Assembly (NCBI GenBank): GCA_014382495.1
Contig: JACNJR010000041.1
Coordinates: 1 to 39,003, forward strand
Direction: 5' to 3'
Length of the DNA stretch: 39,003 nucleotides
Source: Candidatus Cloacimonadota bacterium
GTDB taxonomy: Bacteria > Cloacimonadota > Cloacimonadia > JGIOTU-2
Position 1 is the stretch's first letter. Every line of letters begins with the position of its first letter. The notes under the pieces are model-generated. The model was given only the letters and a program-made list of their open reading frames with translations, made no database searches and had not been told where the DNA came from. Position numbers and translations under genes: made by a program. Below are positions 26,124 to 35,762 of the stretch, in pieces.

Positions 26124-28589
26124 TTATTCAGAAATGTGCACATTTACTTCAAGATAGCCGAAGATTCTTATATTATCACTTCCATAAATGGTAACCTCAT
26201 TGCCATCGGTTCCAATAATTGAAAATTCCACACCAAGATAAACATCAGGATTTAAGAATACATCGAAGTTTTGAGTAGCATTAATTTCGTCTAATGATAT
26301 TTCTATTTCACTCGTTTCATCAGCAAGAATGGATAACGAATCAATTATCAAATATGGCGAATCTTCCGATTCTGTCCAAATTTCTGTAGAATCATTTGTA
26401 AAATATAATTTTGTAATTGTACCAAAAGGAAGAGAATTTTCGGTAGTAAAAAGCAGTTTTACACTATTAAAATTTTCTTCAATAATGTCTTGCGTATCTT
26501 CATCAATTTCTATATGCTCAAGCGAATCCATTTTCATTGTATGGTTATTTATGATAAATTTAAGAGGAGTTTGTAAAGTATAACTTCCAGAAATTATATT
26601 ATCTTTTGAAATTGTTCCATTTCCATTTATTTCTGCATATGAATCTTGAATTTTTATGTGTGTGGGAAAGATATTAAGAAGTTCCGGAATTCCATCTGTG
26701 ATTATGATAGGTTCGCCTGGAATGATTGATTCTTCAATATCAATTTGCACACTGTCACCGGAATTGTTTTCGCCTGTTAGATGCAGAATCAAATCACAAT
26801 TAAATCCAATTCCATTATCAATTTCTAACTGAAGTTCGGCATTTTGAAATAAAAAAATTCCCTGCAACGTATCTGCGAATTCGCCCAAATCTATCTCTTC
26901 ATCCATATCATCAAGGTCTATTCTTTTGTCGTTTATTATTCCTGTTATCTCCTGGAAAATCAAATCACTTATGGTAATATCTGCATTGACATTATCAGTT
27001 GAAGTAATTGTAATAATATCTGCTGGCGTGTTTACGTTTACATTGTAATGCACAATCTGGTCTGGCGAAACAATTATAGAATGATTTGCAAAATTGTAAT
27101 TTACAAAATCGGTATTCGTAATTTCGACAGGATTGCCGATTTCATCTTTAATTTTATCAAATATAATTTTTATTTCAGGTTCGAAACTCAAACCAGAGAG
27201 TTCAATGTTTGCAAATCCGTTTTTAATCGTTGCTTGTTGCAAAATAATCTTTCCGCTTTCATCCTCGATTGAAAAAGAATCTTGATGTTCAAAACTCTGA
27301 TCAACATATCCAGAAACCTCTTCAAACCACATTTCACTAAGCTCGATTTTGGTATATATACTTTGTGTTTCATCAATTGTAACAAATCCGTCTGTTGAGT
27401 CGGTCGTAACAAAATACGAAAAATGCAAAGCATCTAAAATTTGCTTTTCTGCCCTTATTTCATAACCAGAAAAATCTAAATGATAATCAAGTGAATCATT
27501 TGCAGCGATTTCTAAATCTATTTGTGCAAGATTATCAAATGTATCAAATAATTCATCAAACTGAATTGTCACATTTGCACTAATTGGCAAATTATTCTTA
27601 ATCTTAATATTCCACACGCAACTATCAATTTTTGCAGAAGTTAATTGTATTTCATCATCTTCTATCGGAATTTCATCAATGTGTTGAATATGTTCAGCGG
27701 GAAGTTTCGCGCTTGCTTCAGTTACAGTCATTTCGCTAATACTGAATTTTATAACAAGCAGATCACCTTCTGATATATTTGCTGGCTCTGTGCCTGTGCC
27801 ATCTGTGGTAAGATATACTCTTAACGAATTATTCATATAAACCTTCTTCCCTGAAAGGTTTAATTCAACGGATTCAGTCGAACCTGCTTGAATGATATGG
27901 TCTATCTCGTGGTCTAATATCAAATTTTCAGGTGAAATTGGGTTTCCATAAATTTCTATTTTCATATAATGTTCTGGATCACTAGAACTTAATGGAATTT
28001 CAGTATTGTTGATAAAGTCGATATGTGCAAAGCCAGAATCTATGACAACATACTCGATGTTTTCATTTGGAAATGGTAAAAACTCGGTATCTAATGAAGG
28101 AATATTATAATAAGGCGGAATTGGTGTTCCTTGAACTTCACCCAATGATTCTGACAAATCTATCTCGGCTTGTGCTTCACCAGTTGCTTCAACAACTATT
28201 CTGTCCAATCCTTTGTCAAATTGGCTAATCAGTGAGTCAATTTTCAACTCATCACCAATTTGCACATTGAACGATTCCATTCGTTCTTCGATTTGAAGTT
28301 CATCACCAATTTGCTTATTAAACGATTCTGTCTGCCCTCCAACTTTCAGTTCATCTCCAATTCTCATTGTATCAAGTTCTCCAGAAAATGAAAACTGCAT
28401 CGTATCATTCTCAACTGCGAAAATAAAATCATCTGTCGTGTCGGCAAGTTCAGACATATAATACTTTTCGCTGATAAGTGGAAGGTTCAATTTCGTATCC
28501 CATTCTGGCGCTTGTGGCTCCTTTAGCGAACAGTTGAATAAACCAATTAGAGAAAAAACCATTGTAAAAAATAGAAAATATCTTTTCAT
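26124..28589 (-). CDS. Large lipoprotein of unknown function
   Basis: 821 aa; signal peptide with candidate lipobox ...GLFNCSLKEPQAPEWDTKLNLPLISEKYYMSEL; beta-rich; GGGAGA upstream of ATG. Confidence 0.82.
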   Translation of the reverse strand: MKRYFLFFTMVFSLIGLFNCSLKEPQAPEWDTKLNLPLISEKYYMSELADTTDDFIFAVENDTMQFSFSGELDTMRIGDELKVGGQTESFNKQIGDELQIEERMESFNVQIGDELKIDSLISQFDKGLDRIVVEATGEAQAEIDLSESLGEVQGTPIPPYYNIPSLDTEFLPFPNENIEYVVIDSGFAHIDFINNTEIPLSSSDPEHYMKIEIYGNPISPENLILDHEIDHIIQAGSTESVELNLSGKKVYMNNSLRVYLTTDGTGTEPANISEGDLLVIKFSISEMTVTEASAKLPAEHIQHIDEIPIEDDEIQLTSAKIDSCVWNIKIKNNLPISANVTIQFDELFDTFDNLAQIDLEIAANDSLDYHLDFSGYEIRAEKQILDALHFSYFVTTDSTDGFVTIDETQSIYTKIELSEMWFEEVSGYVDQSFEHQDSFSIEDESGKIILQQATIKNGFANIELSGLSFEPEIKIIFDKIKDEIGNPVEITNTDFVNYNFANHSIIVSPDQIVHYNVNVNTPADIITITSTDNVNADITISDLIFQEITGIINDKRIDLDDMDEEIDLGEFADTLQGIFLFQNAELQLEIDNGIGFNCDLILHLTGENNSGDSVQIDIEESIIPGEPIIITDGIPELLNIFPTHIKIQDSYAEINGNGTISKDNIISGSYTLQTPLKFIINNHTMKMDSLEHIEIDEDTQDIIEENFNSVKLLFTTENSLPFGTITKLYFTNDSTEIWTESEDSPYLIIDSLSILADETSEIEISLDEINATQNFDVFLNPDVYLGVEFSIIGTDGNEVTIYGSDNIRIFGYLEVNVHISE
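28218..28361 (-). repeat. Three-copy 51-nt (17-aa) tandem repeat in the lipoprotein gene
   Basis: IGDELKVGGQTESFNKQ / IGDELQIEERMESFNVQ / IGDELKIDSLISQF. Confidence 0.85.
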
Positions 28590-28627
28590 ATATCTCCCAA
28601 AAAATTTTAGAAATTAATCAAAAAAAC

Positions 28628-28656
28628 ATAATCAAATTTCTTGAAAATTCTGTCAA
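28628..28656 (-). promoter_or_regulatory. Candidate sigma70-type promoter for the surface-protein locus
   Basis: Minus strand TTGACA-N17-GATTAT upstream of the 28589 ATG; overlaps the rnhB stop codon. -10 matches only 4/6. Confidence 0.4.
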
Positions 28657-29273
28657 TATTTTTTATATTCATTTTCTGAAATTGGTGAGAAGGATTTTCT
28701 GTGAATTAGTGCAATACCATATTTTTCTAATGCGGAAATATGTTTTTTTGTTGGATAACCTTTATTATTTTTAAAATCAAATTGTGGATATTTTTTATGA
28801 TATTTCATCATTAGATTATCTCTCGAAACTTTTGCGAGAATTGATGCAGCGGCAATGCAAATAAACTTCTCGTCTCCTTTTACTATCGCCTTTCCCTCGA
28901 TATTTAATTTACAATTTCCAAATTTTGTCGGAAGAAATGGACCATCTACTAAATAATAATCTGCTAAACTTTCCAATTTTCTGATAACATTTCTCATCGC
29001 TAAAAATGTTGCTTTGAGAATATTTATTTTATCAATTTTTTTCGCTGTCACTTTCGTAATTGCATAACATTTTGCAGATTGAATAATCTCTTCGTATAAT
29101 TTTTCTCGTTTGGATTTGGACAATTTTTTTGAATCATCAATTCCGACAATACGACAATCTTTTGATAAAATTACAGCGGCAGCAACGACAGGTCCGGCGA
29201 TTGGTCCGCGACCAGCTTCGTCAACGCCAATTATTCTTCCGTAATTTTTATATGTTTGATATTCTGAAATCAT
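28653..29273 (-). CDS. rnhB: Ribonuclease HII
   Basis: 206 aa; IIGVDEAGRGPIAGPVVAAAVIL, GIDDSKKLSKSKRE, YYLVDG, AAASILAKVSRD. Start overlaps pdxA stop (ATGA). Confidence 0.97.
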   Translation of the reverse strand: MISEYQTYKNYGRIIGVDEAGRGPIAGPVVAAAVILSKDCRIVGIDDSKKLSKSKREKLYEEIIQSAKCYAITKVTAKKIDKINILKATFLAMRNVIRKLESLADYYLVDGPFLPTKFGNCKLNIEGKAIVKGDEKFICIAAASILAKVSRDNLMMKYHKKYPQFDFKNNKGYPTKKHISALEKYGIALIHRKSFSPISENEYKKY

Positions 29274-30223
29274 CGCATCATCTTGTCGGCAAGTTTGAAT
29301 GCGGCAAGCAAACTCTTCTCAGAAGCGATATTTTTTCCTGCAATATCGAACGCAGTTCCATGATCGACCGATGTGCGAATGTATGGAAGTCCAAAAGTCA
29401 CATTTACTCCTGACCCAAAAGAAAGCATCTTGAACGGAATCAATCCTTGGTCGTGATATGGTGAAATTATCATATCATATTTCTGATATTTTTTTGTGAA
29501 AAATGTATCTGCCGAGAACGGTCCTTCGATGAAAATTCCTTCTTTCGCCAAATTTTTAATAACAGGAATAAGTATTTTCTGCTCTTCATTTCCAAATGCT
29601 CCATTTTCGCCACAATGCGGATTTACAGCAAGCAATGCTAATTTGGGACAGGAAAATTTTAGATATTTTCTCAGCGCTTTGTGAATTAATTTTATCTGAT
29701 TTTCAATCTTATCGATAGACAAATTTTTCGAAACTTCATTAAGCGCAAGATGTGTTGTAAGAAGTGCTATATTTATCTTTTTACTGAAAAAAGACATCAC
29801 AAAATTTTTCGAATTCGCTTGTTTTGCAAAAAATTCAGTATGCCCAATAAAATCAGGATATGTCAACTGAATATGAGATTTGCTTATTGGACCAGTAACA
29901 ATTGCATTTAATTCACCATTTAATGCATCTTTACCTGCAATTTTGATTGTTTCAAAAGCAGCAATACCGCTCATTTTTGAAGGATTTCCAAACTCGAATT
30001 TTTCTTCAGGATGGATTTGAATCCAGAATTTATTTCTGTCGGGAAATTTGTTGATTTCTGAAATTTTAGATATTTCGATTAGTGAATTTGTTTTTGAAGT
30101 TGGTGGAAAATTTCCATAAATAACGATGATATTTTTTTCGGATAATTTCTCAATTGCTTTAAGAATTATTTCTGGTCCAATACCTGTCGGTTCGCCAATT
30201 GTCAATCCGATTTTTTTCTTCAC
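29270..30223 (-). CDS. pdxA: 4-hydroxythreonine-4-phosphate dehydrogenase
   Basis: 317 aa; IGLTIGEPTGIGPEIILKAI, TGPISKSHIQ...GHTEFFA, NPHCGENGAFGNEE, SPYHDQGLIPFKML, TSVDHGTAFDIAGKN. Confidence 0.96.
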   Translation of the reverse strand: MKKKIGLTIGEPTGIGPEIILKAIEKLSEKNIIVIYGNFPPTSKTNSLIEISKISEINKFPDRNKFWIQIHPEEKFEFGNPSKMSGIAAFETIKIAGKDALNGELNAIVTGPISKSHIQLTYPDFIGHTEFFAKQANSKNFVMSFFSKKINIALLTTHLALNEVSKNLSIDKIENQIKLIHKALRKYLKFSCPKLALLAVNPHCGENGAFGNEEQKILIPVIKNLAKEGIFIEGPFSADTFFTKKYQKYDMIISPYHDQGLIPFKMLSFGSGVNVTFGLPYIRTSVDHGTAFDIAGKNIASEKSLLAAFKLADKMMR

Positions 30224-30284
30224 AATTTCCTTTGTAGATTTGAAATTACTTTTGTGAAATTCGTGGATTTGTAGTTGAAAATTA

Positions 30285-30360
30285 TGGTGCCGGGACGCGG
30301 AATCGAACCACGGACACAGGGCTTTTCAGGCCCCTGCTCTACCGTCTGAGCTATCCCGGC
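30285..30360 (-). tRNA. tRNA-Phe(GAA), CCA encoded
   Basis: Reverse complement GCCGGGATAGCTCAGACGGTAGAGCAGGGGCCTGAAAAGCCCTGTGTCCGTGGTTCGATTCCGCGTCCCGGCACCA; 7-bp acceptor stem, anticodon loop CTGAAAA. Confidence 0.96.
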
Positions 30361-30398
30361 AATTAATAATTTCAAAATTTCTCCACTTTTTTTTAGAT

Positions 30399-32513
30399 TT
30401 AATTTTTGCTGTCAAGTTTTTGAAATTCTGGGTTCTCATTCTGAATAAAAAAAACTTTTACATTCTTCTCTTTTTTAAAATTTTCAAGCCATTCCGTGAA
30501 TTTCTTTTTGTAATAATCTCTACAAAATTTGTCCTTGTCAAATCGAAATTGCTCGTAATCAATCTCCTTTTTATCTTCAACAAAATAAAATCCAAAACCG
30601 TCTACACACAATCTAATTGGCTGACTGAAGCTAAATTTAGAATGTGAAAATGCGTCGTTCAAAACAATTTCATCATTCTCAAAATCTTCGACTTCATCGG
30701 AACATAAAAGCCAATCCGTCTCAGTGAATCCACCAAAAATTGGCAAAAGTGATTTATTCCCATTTTTCAAATTTTCAATGATAAATCTGGTAAATTTTTT
30801 ACACTGTTCGTATTTTATTATTTTCGCAAATTTTTCTCTTGCTAAGTTAAATGCTTGATATCCCGAGATTTTTTCGCTCGGAATTTTCTCTTTCAGAAAT
30901 AAAATCAGATAGCCATTTTTTCTATAACTAATTTTCGGAAATTTTTCTCCTATTTGAGAATTTTCAATTATCTCAAAATCGATTTTGTGAAGCCAAAATA
31001 GCGAATCAATTAGAACAGAATCGGAATCAAGCAAAATATAATCAGTTTCTCGGAGCGAATCTAAATATTCCACAAAAATAGAATCTTGCGTGGAATTTAC
31101 TGAATTGAAAAGTTTCGAAACATTTTGAGAATCAGCAATATTTGGAAAAAATAAATATTGTAATTTGAATTTTTCTTTTGTAAAATATGTGTCCTTTTGA
31201 CTTTGATAATACTCTTGAAAACGACTTTCCCAATTTTCATCCCACTTTTTTCTAACCTTTTTTTCAATCAAATTTTTTAGATTTTTTTTCTGCGAATTTG
31301 GAATTTTTTCTTTTTTATTTATTCTGCCAATAATAATATTTCCAGCTCTTTTTTTGATAAAAATCGAATCTTTCGAAGTTGTAAAAATTGTATCAGATAT
31401 CATCTTGAAAAAATTTTCATAATAAGGAATTTTTTCGATTAATTCAATATTTTCTGCAATTTTCGTATTGGGAATTGAGTCACCAAAATCGTTATTTTGA
31501 ACTTTTTGAATAATTTCCCCAATTAAAGAATCTGTAAGAATTTTTTGCTCATTTTCATAAAGAGTTTCATAAATTTCGCCTTGAACTTTTTCGATTAGCA
31601 AAGTATCTCGAACCGTCACAAATTCCTCAATATTTTTTTTATAATAGCTCTCAATTGAGTCCTGTTCAATGTTTATATCAAATGTAAAATTTTTTTTATT
31701 GAACGAAAAGTAGCTTAAATTCACTTTGCAAATTTCGTGATTTTCTATATTTTCTTTGTAATAATCATTCGCAAAATTTTGGAAAAACAAATCTTTGCCA
31801 TTTAGAATATATTCCTTCCAAATTTTCATAGAATCTTTTTGAGAATTCCTTGTGAGAAACCAAAAAATATTTTTGGAAGCTAGAATTTTTCTCTTATTTT
31901 CTTGATAAAATTTCTGAAAATATGATGGAGTAGAAGGAAATAAACTCGGCATAAGTGAATCTGGGAAAATGATATATTTCAGTTTTATCTCGGAATTTCG
32001 CTTGAAATATTCCTCAAAAAGTTCTCTCTCCGAAAGCTGAAATTTTTCTTCGATGATTTTCGTTATCTTATTTTTTAAAACATCATTTCTAATTTGCTCG
32101 ATAATTTGTCTGAATTTTTGAGGATATTTATTTTTGAAATTTTGAAATTTTTGAGTGTCAAATAAACCATTTGTCAAAAACATTTTATTATTTGAATAAA
32201 TTTCTTTGAAAGTTGTAATCAATTCCTGATTCGAAATATAAATACTATTTTCCTTCGCGTAAATTTTGAATAATTCTTCTTTGATTAATTGTTTGATAGC
32301 GAGTTTTTTCAAATCATTTGCATAGGTTTCTTCGGAAATTTCAGGATATTTAGAACTGTTTTTCTTCCAATTTTTCCACAAAATTTGATATCTATTTTGC
32401 ATTTCCAACCAAGTAATCGGTTTGCCATTGACTTCCGCTACAATGTCAGCAAAGGAAATTTTTATCGATAAAATTAAAATTATGAAAATTAAAAACGATG
32501 TAATTTTTTTCAT
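30399..32513 (-). CDS. SurA/PpiD-like periplasmic peptidyl-prolyl isomerase/chaperone (parvulin core divergent)
   Basis: 704 aa; signal peptide, ADIVAEVNGKPITWLEMQNRYQ...KKLAIKQLIKEELFKIYAKENSIYISNQELITTFKEIY SurA-N-like helices; no clear canonical PpiC motif seen. Confidence 0.6.
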   Translation of the reverse strand: MKKITSFLIFIILILSIKISFADIVAEVNGKPITWLEMQNRYQILWKNWKKNSSKYPEISEETYANDLKKLAIKQLIKEELFKIYAKENSIYISNQELITTFKEIYSNNKMFLTNGLFDTQKFQNFKNKYPQKFRQIIEQIRNDVLKNKITKIIEEKFQLSERELFEEYFKRNSEIKLKYIIFPDSLMPSLFPSTPSYFQKFYQENKRKILASKNIFWFLTRNSQKDSMKIWKEYILNGKDLFFQNFANDYYKENIENHEICKVNLSYFSFNKKNFTFDINIEQDSIESYYKKNIEEFVTVRDTLLIEKVQGEIYETLYENEQKILTDSLIGEIIQKVQNNDFGDSIPNTKIAENIELIEKIPYYENFFKMISDTIFTTSKDSIFIKKRAGNIIIGRINKKEKIPNSQKKNLKNLIEKKVRKKWDENWESRFQEYYQSQKDTYFTKEKFKLQYLFFPNIADSQNVSKLFNSVNSTQDSIFVEYLDSLRETDYILLDSDSVLIDSLFWLHKIDFEIIENSQIGEKFPKISYRKNGYLILFLKEKIPSEKISGYQAFNLAREKFAKIIKYEQCKKFTRFIIENLKNGNKSLLPIFGGFTETDWLLCSDEVEDFENDEIVLNDAFSHSKFSFSQPIRLCVDGFGFYFVEDKKEIDYEQFRFDKDKFCRDYYKKKFTEWLENFKKEKNVKVFFIQNENPEFQKLDSKN

Positions 32514-33137
32514 CTATAAAACAAATGGATTGTTGCGTTTTTCGTGAGTAATTGTTGTAGTTTCGCCGTGTCCGGGATAAATTTTTGTCGAATCTGGAAG
32601 TATAAAAAGTCGGTTTTTTATGCTGCGAATTAATTTCTCTGGTTCTGCTCCTGCTAAATCGGTTCGTCCAACTCCTTCAAAAAAAAGTGTGTCTCCACTT
32701 ATTAAAAATCCATCGCCTAAAAGACATATACTCCCTTTGGAATGACCTGGCGTGTGTATCACTTTTAATTTTTCTGAACCGAATTTTATTTCATCACCAT
32801 CTTTCAATTCAATATCTGCTGATGGCGAGACAATATTATATCCACTTAATCTGCTAAAATTTAAACCTGAATTTGATAACATAGGATTGTCCAAAGAGTG
32901 AATGCAAATTTTCGCTTTTGTGAGATTTTTCAGTTCAGCATTTGCGCCGATATGGTCGCCGTGACCGTGAGTATTTACGATGAATTTAATTTCAAAATCA
33001 AACTGTTTGGATTTTTGAAAAATTGTTTTTGCTTTATCTGCTGGATCGACAACAATTCCCTTTTTTGTCTTTTCATCCCAAATAAGATATGTATTTGTGA
33101 AAAAAATGTCGAGCAGATTTAGCTTTTTTATTTTCAT
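32514..33137 (-). CDS. MBL-fold metallo-hydrolase (glyoxalase II-like)
   Basis: 207 aa; FIVNTHGHGDHIGA, HTPGHSKGSICL, LISGDTLFFEGVGRTDL, YPGHGETTT; abuts the preceding-strand neighbour (TAGATG). Confidence 0.94.
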   Translation of the reverse strand: MKIKKLNLLDIFFTNTYLIWDEKTKKGIVVDPADKAKTIFQKSKQFDFEIKFIVNTHGHGDHIGANAELKNLTKAKICIHSLDNPMLSNSGLNFSRLSGYNIVSPSADIELKDGDEIKFGSEKLKVIHTPGHSKGSICLLGDGFLISGDTLFFEGVGRTDLAGAEPEKLIRSIKNRLFILPDSTKIYPGHGETTTITHEKRNNPFVL

Positions 33138-33149
33138 TTTTGAAATTTA

Positions 33150-34013
33150 TTAATTTGATAAAAACTTTTTCAAAGGTGATACTGATTTTTTCTCCATTCT
33201 CCATTTTGTTTTTAAATTTTCGAGATAATTTTCTTTCAGCAACATCATTCCCAATCTATTATCTACTCTTGTTTTTCCGTGAAAATCGGAACCGCCTGTG
33301 ATGACTAAATCATATCTTTTTGCGAGTTCAAGATATACATCTTTTTGATAAAATGTGTGAAGTGGATAGAAAATTTCCAGTCCATCTAATCCCAATTTTA
33401 CAAGTTCGGGAATGACAAAATCGTTTTTGATAATTCCAGGATGAGCAAGCACCGAAAGACCGCCAGCTTGCCTAATAATTCTGAAAACATCACTTGGCGA
33501 ATAGGTTGATTTTCTGATATGTGCTGGACAATTATTTCCGATATAATTATAAAATGCGTCGGTATATTTTTTAATCTGAGCATTTTTTAGCATTACGCTT
33601 GCGAAGTGCGCTCGGCTAATAACATTTTTGTTTTTTGATTCCTCGTATAACTGCTTCATACTAATATCGATGCCCAATTCATTCAATTTCTCAACCATTT
33701 TTATAGCGCGTTCAGTCCTTCCTTTTTGGAGAAATTTCAACATATTTTTTAGCTCTTTATTTTTGGGATTAATAAAATATGCTAAAATATGAATATCATA
33801 ATCTCGATAATAGCAACTAATTTCTGTGCCAGGGATTAATTCGATTTTATATTTTTTTGCCAATTTTTTTGCGGAAAGATATCCATCGACACAATCGTGG
33901 TCAGTAATTGAGATAGTAGAAAATTCAATTTCTTTGGCGGTTTGAAGAATTTGCTTTGGCGTATATGAGCCATCAGAAAATGTGGTGTGAATGTGCAAAT
34001 CAATTTTTTTCAT
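33150..34013 (-). CDS. PHP-domain phosphoesterase (3',5'-nucleoside bisphosphate phosphatase-like)
   Basis: 287 aa; IDLHIHTTFSDGSYTPKQIL, ISITDHDCVDGY, IPGTEISC, LAHPGI, TGGSDFHG. Confidence 0.93.
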   Translation of the reverse strand: MKKIDLHIHTTFSDGSYTPKQILQTAKEIEFSTISITDHDCVDGYLSAKKLAKKYKIELIPGTEISCYYRDYDIHILAYFINPKNKELKNMLKFLQKGRTERAIKMVEKLNELGIDISMKQLYEESKNKNVISRAHFASVMLKNAQIKKYTDAFYNYIGNNCPAHIRKSTYSPSDVFRIIRQAGGLSVLAHPGIIKNDFVIPELVKLGLDGLEIFYPLHTFYQKDVYLELAKRYDLVITGGSDFHGKTRVDNRLGMMLLKENYLENLKTKWRMEKKSVSPLKKFLSN

Positions 34014-34045
34014 AAGTTATAATCTCGTCAATTTTCCAAATATTC

Positions 34046-35758
34046 TTATGTTATTTGCCTAAGTGCTTGTGCAATATTTAGTGAATTATCACCGATGTGT
34101 TCGTAATATCTCAAAAAATCTATGTAAAGCAATTCAGTTTGAACATTTGCACCTTTTTGCAGACGCTTTCTGGCACCTTTTTTGTATTTTGCTCTGCATT
34201 TATCAATCTCTTTTTCTGATTCAATCGCATACTTGAAATCCTTCTTGTGCAGATGTTCGCCCAAATGTTCTTGGTAAAATTTTATACAGTCAACAATTAA
34301 TTTTGAGAAGTTTTGAATTTCAGATAATGCAGTTTTATGTAAAATTATTTTCTTATTATATTTTCTCTGAGCAAGTAATATAAGGCGATAAATGCTATCG
34401 CCTACACTTTCTAATTCGTGAACTATGCGCATCATTGCATTCAAATTATTTATCTCTGTGTCACTTAATTCTTCCTTTGAGCATTCTGCAAGATATTTGG
34501 AAATTTCTATCTGCATTTGGTCCGTTAATTCTTCCAAATCTTTCACCTCTCTTATTTTGTTATCCATTTTTTTATCTGGATTTGAAAATACTTTTAGGAA
34601 GATATTGAACATTTTTTCTGTAACTTCCGCCATCTTAGTAACTTCTCTTTTTGCTTCGAGAATATTTATTTGAGTCGTATCTTGTAATCCTGTCGAAATG
34701 TATTTTAGTTTATATTCTTTTTTTGAGATATCTCCCTTTTTGGGCTTAACTAATTTTTCTACAGCTTTCGCAAAATATTTTACGAAACCGATACAAACAG
34801 CTGTATTAATTAGATTGAAAACTGTATGAAAAAGTGAGAGATTCAGTGGGAAATTTATACTTTTTGTCGGATTCCAACCCAAGAGAGCTAATTTGTAAAT
34901 AATTCCATTTTCTGCAGTAAATAGTTTGAATAGAAATCCCATCCAGATAACGCCAAAAATATTGAATAAAAAATGTGCTCGTGCTGTTCGGCGTGCATTT
35001 ACATTTGCTCCCAAAGAAGCCAAATATGCCGTGACAGTTGTTCCAATATTTTCTCCAAGTACCATTGCAGCAGCGTTTTCAAAATTTATCCAACCAAAAA
35101 ATGCCATCGTTATTGTTATCGCCATAGAGGCACTTGATGATTGTATCACAATTGTCAGAATTGTTCCAACTGCAATAAATAGAAAAAAGGACAATGGATA
35201 TGTCAAATCATTGTAATTTTGGATAAATGATAGAACTGCTGGATTATTTGTGTCGATGTGTGGAACCGAACTTTTTAGAAACATCAGACCCAAAAAGAGA
35301 AGTCCAAAACCGATAAGAATTTCGCCGAAATCGCGTCGTTTCTTTACTTTTGAAAACAGAAAAGGTAGACCAAACCCAACGACGGGAAGTGCAATTGCAG
35401 TAATTTTGAATTTGAAACCAATTACAGAAATTATCCAAGCCGTTATTGTTGTGCCGATATTTGCACCCATTATCACACCAATTGCTTGAGTAAGATTCAG
35501 CAAAGATGCGTTGACAAAACTCACCAACATTACTGTTGTTGCAGACGAAGATTGGATAAAAGAAGTTACCAAAAAACCGGTAAAAACTGCGGCGAAGCGA
35601 TTGCTTGTCATATAGTTTAGAATGTTTTGCAATTTGTTGCCAGCTGCTTTTTGAAGTCCATCGCTCATTACTCGCATTCCATAAAGAAATAGACCGAGCG
35701 AACCTAATATCCTAAAAATTATCGGAAGTGCGTTCCAAAAATTAATGATAAAATTCAC
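34046..35758 (-). CDS. Na/Pi cotransporter family protein with PhoU-like C-terminal domain
   Basis: 570 aa; GLFLYGMRVMSDGLQKAAGNKLQNIL, SFIQSSSATTVMLVSFVNA, GANIGTTITAW, VIQSSSASMAITITM, GENIGTTVTAYLAS. Confidence 0.95.
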   Translation of the reverse strand: MNFIINFWNALPIIFRILGSLGLFLYGMRVMSDGLQKAAGNKLQNILNYMTSNRFAAVFTGFLVTSFIQSSSATTVMLVSFVNASLLNLTQAIGVIMGANIGTTITAWIISVIGFKFKITAIALPVVGFGLPFLFSKVKKRRDFGEILIGFGLLFLGLMFLKSSVPHIDTNNPAVLSFIQNYNDLTYPLSFFLFIAVGTILTIVIQSSSASMAITITMAFFGWINFENAAAMVLGENIGTTVTAYLASLGANVNARRTARAHFLFNIFGVIWMGFLFKLFTAENGIIYKLALLGWNPTKSINFPLNLSLFHTVFNLINTAVCIGFVKYFAKAVEKLVKPKKGDISKKEYKLKYISTGLQDTTQINILEAKREVTKMAEVTEKMFNIFLKVFSNPDKKMDNKIREVKDLEELTDQMQIEISKYLAECSKEELSDTEINNLNAMMRIVHELESVGDSIYRLILLAQRKYNKKIILHKTALSEIQNFSKLIVDCIKFYQEHLGEHLHKKDFKYAIESEKEIDKCRAKYKKGARKRLQKGANVQTELLYIDFLRYYEHIGDNSLNIAQALRQIT

Positions 35759-35762
35759 AATT

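Noticed and set aside
25580-26194. 204-aa plus-strand ORF antisense to the TPR gene
   Set aside because: Shadow ORF from the repetitive AT-rich TPR coding strand; no family resemblance, and the minus-strand reading gives clear TPRs.
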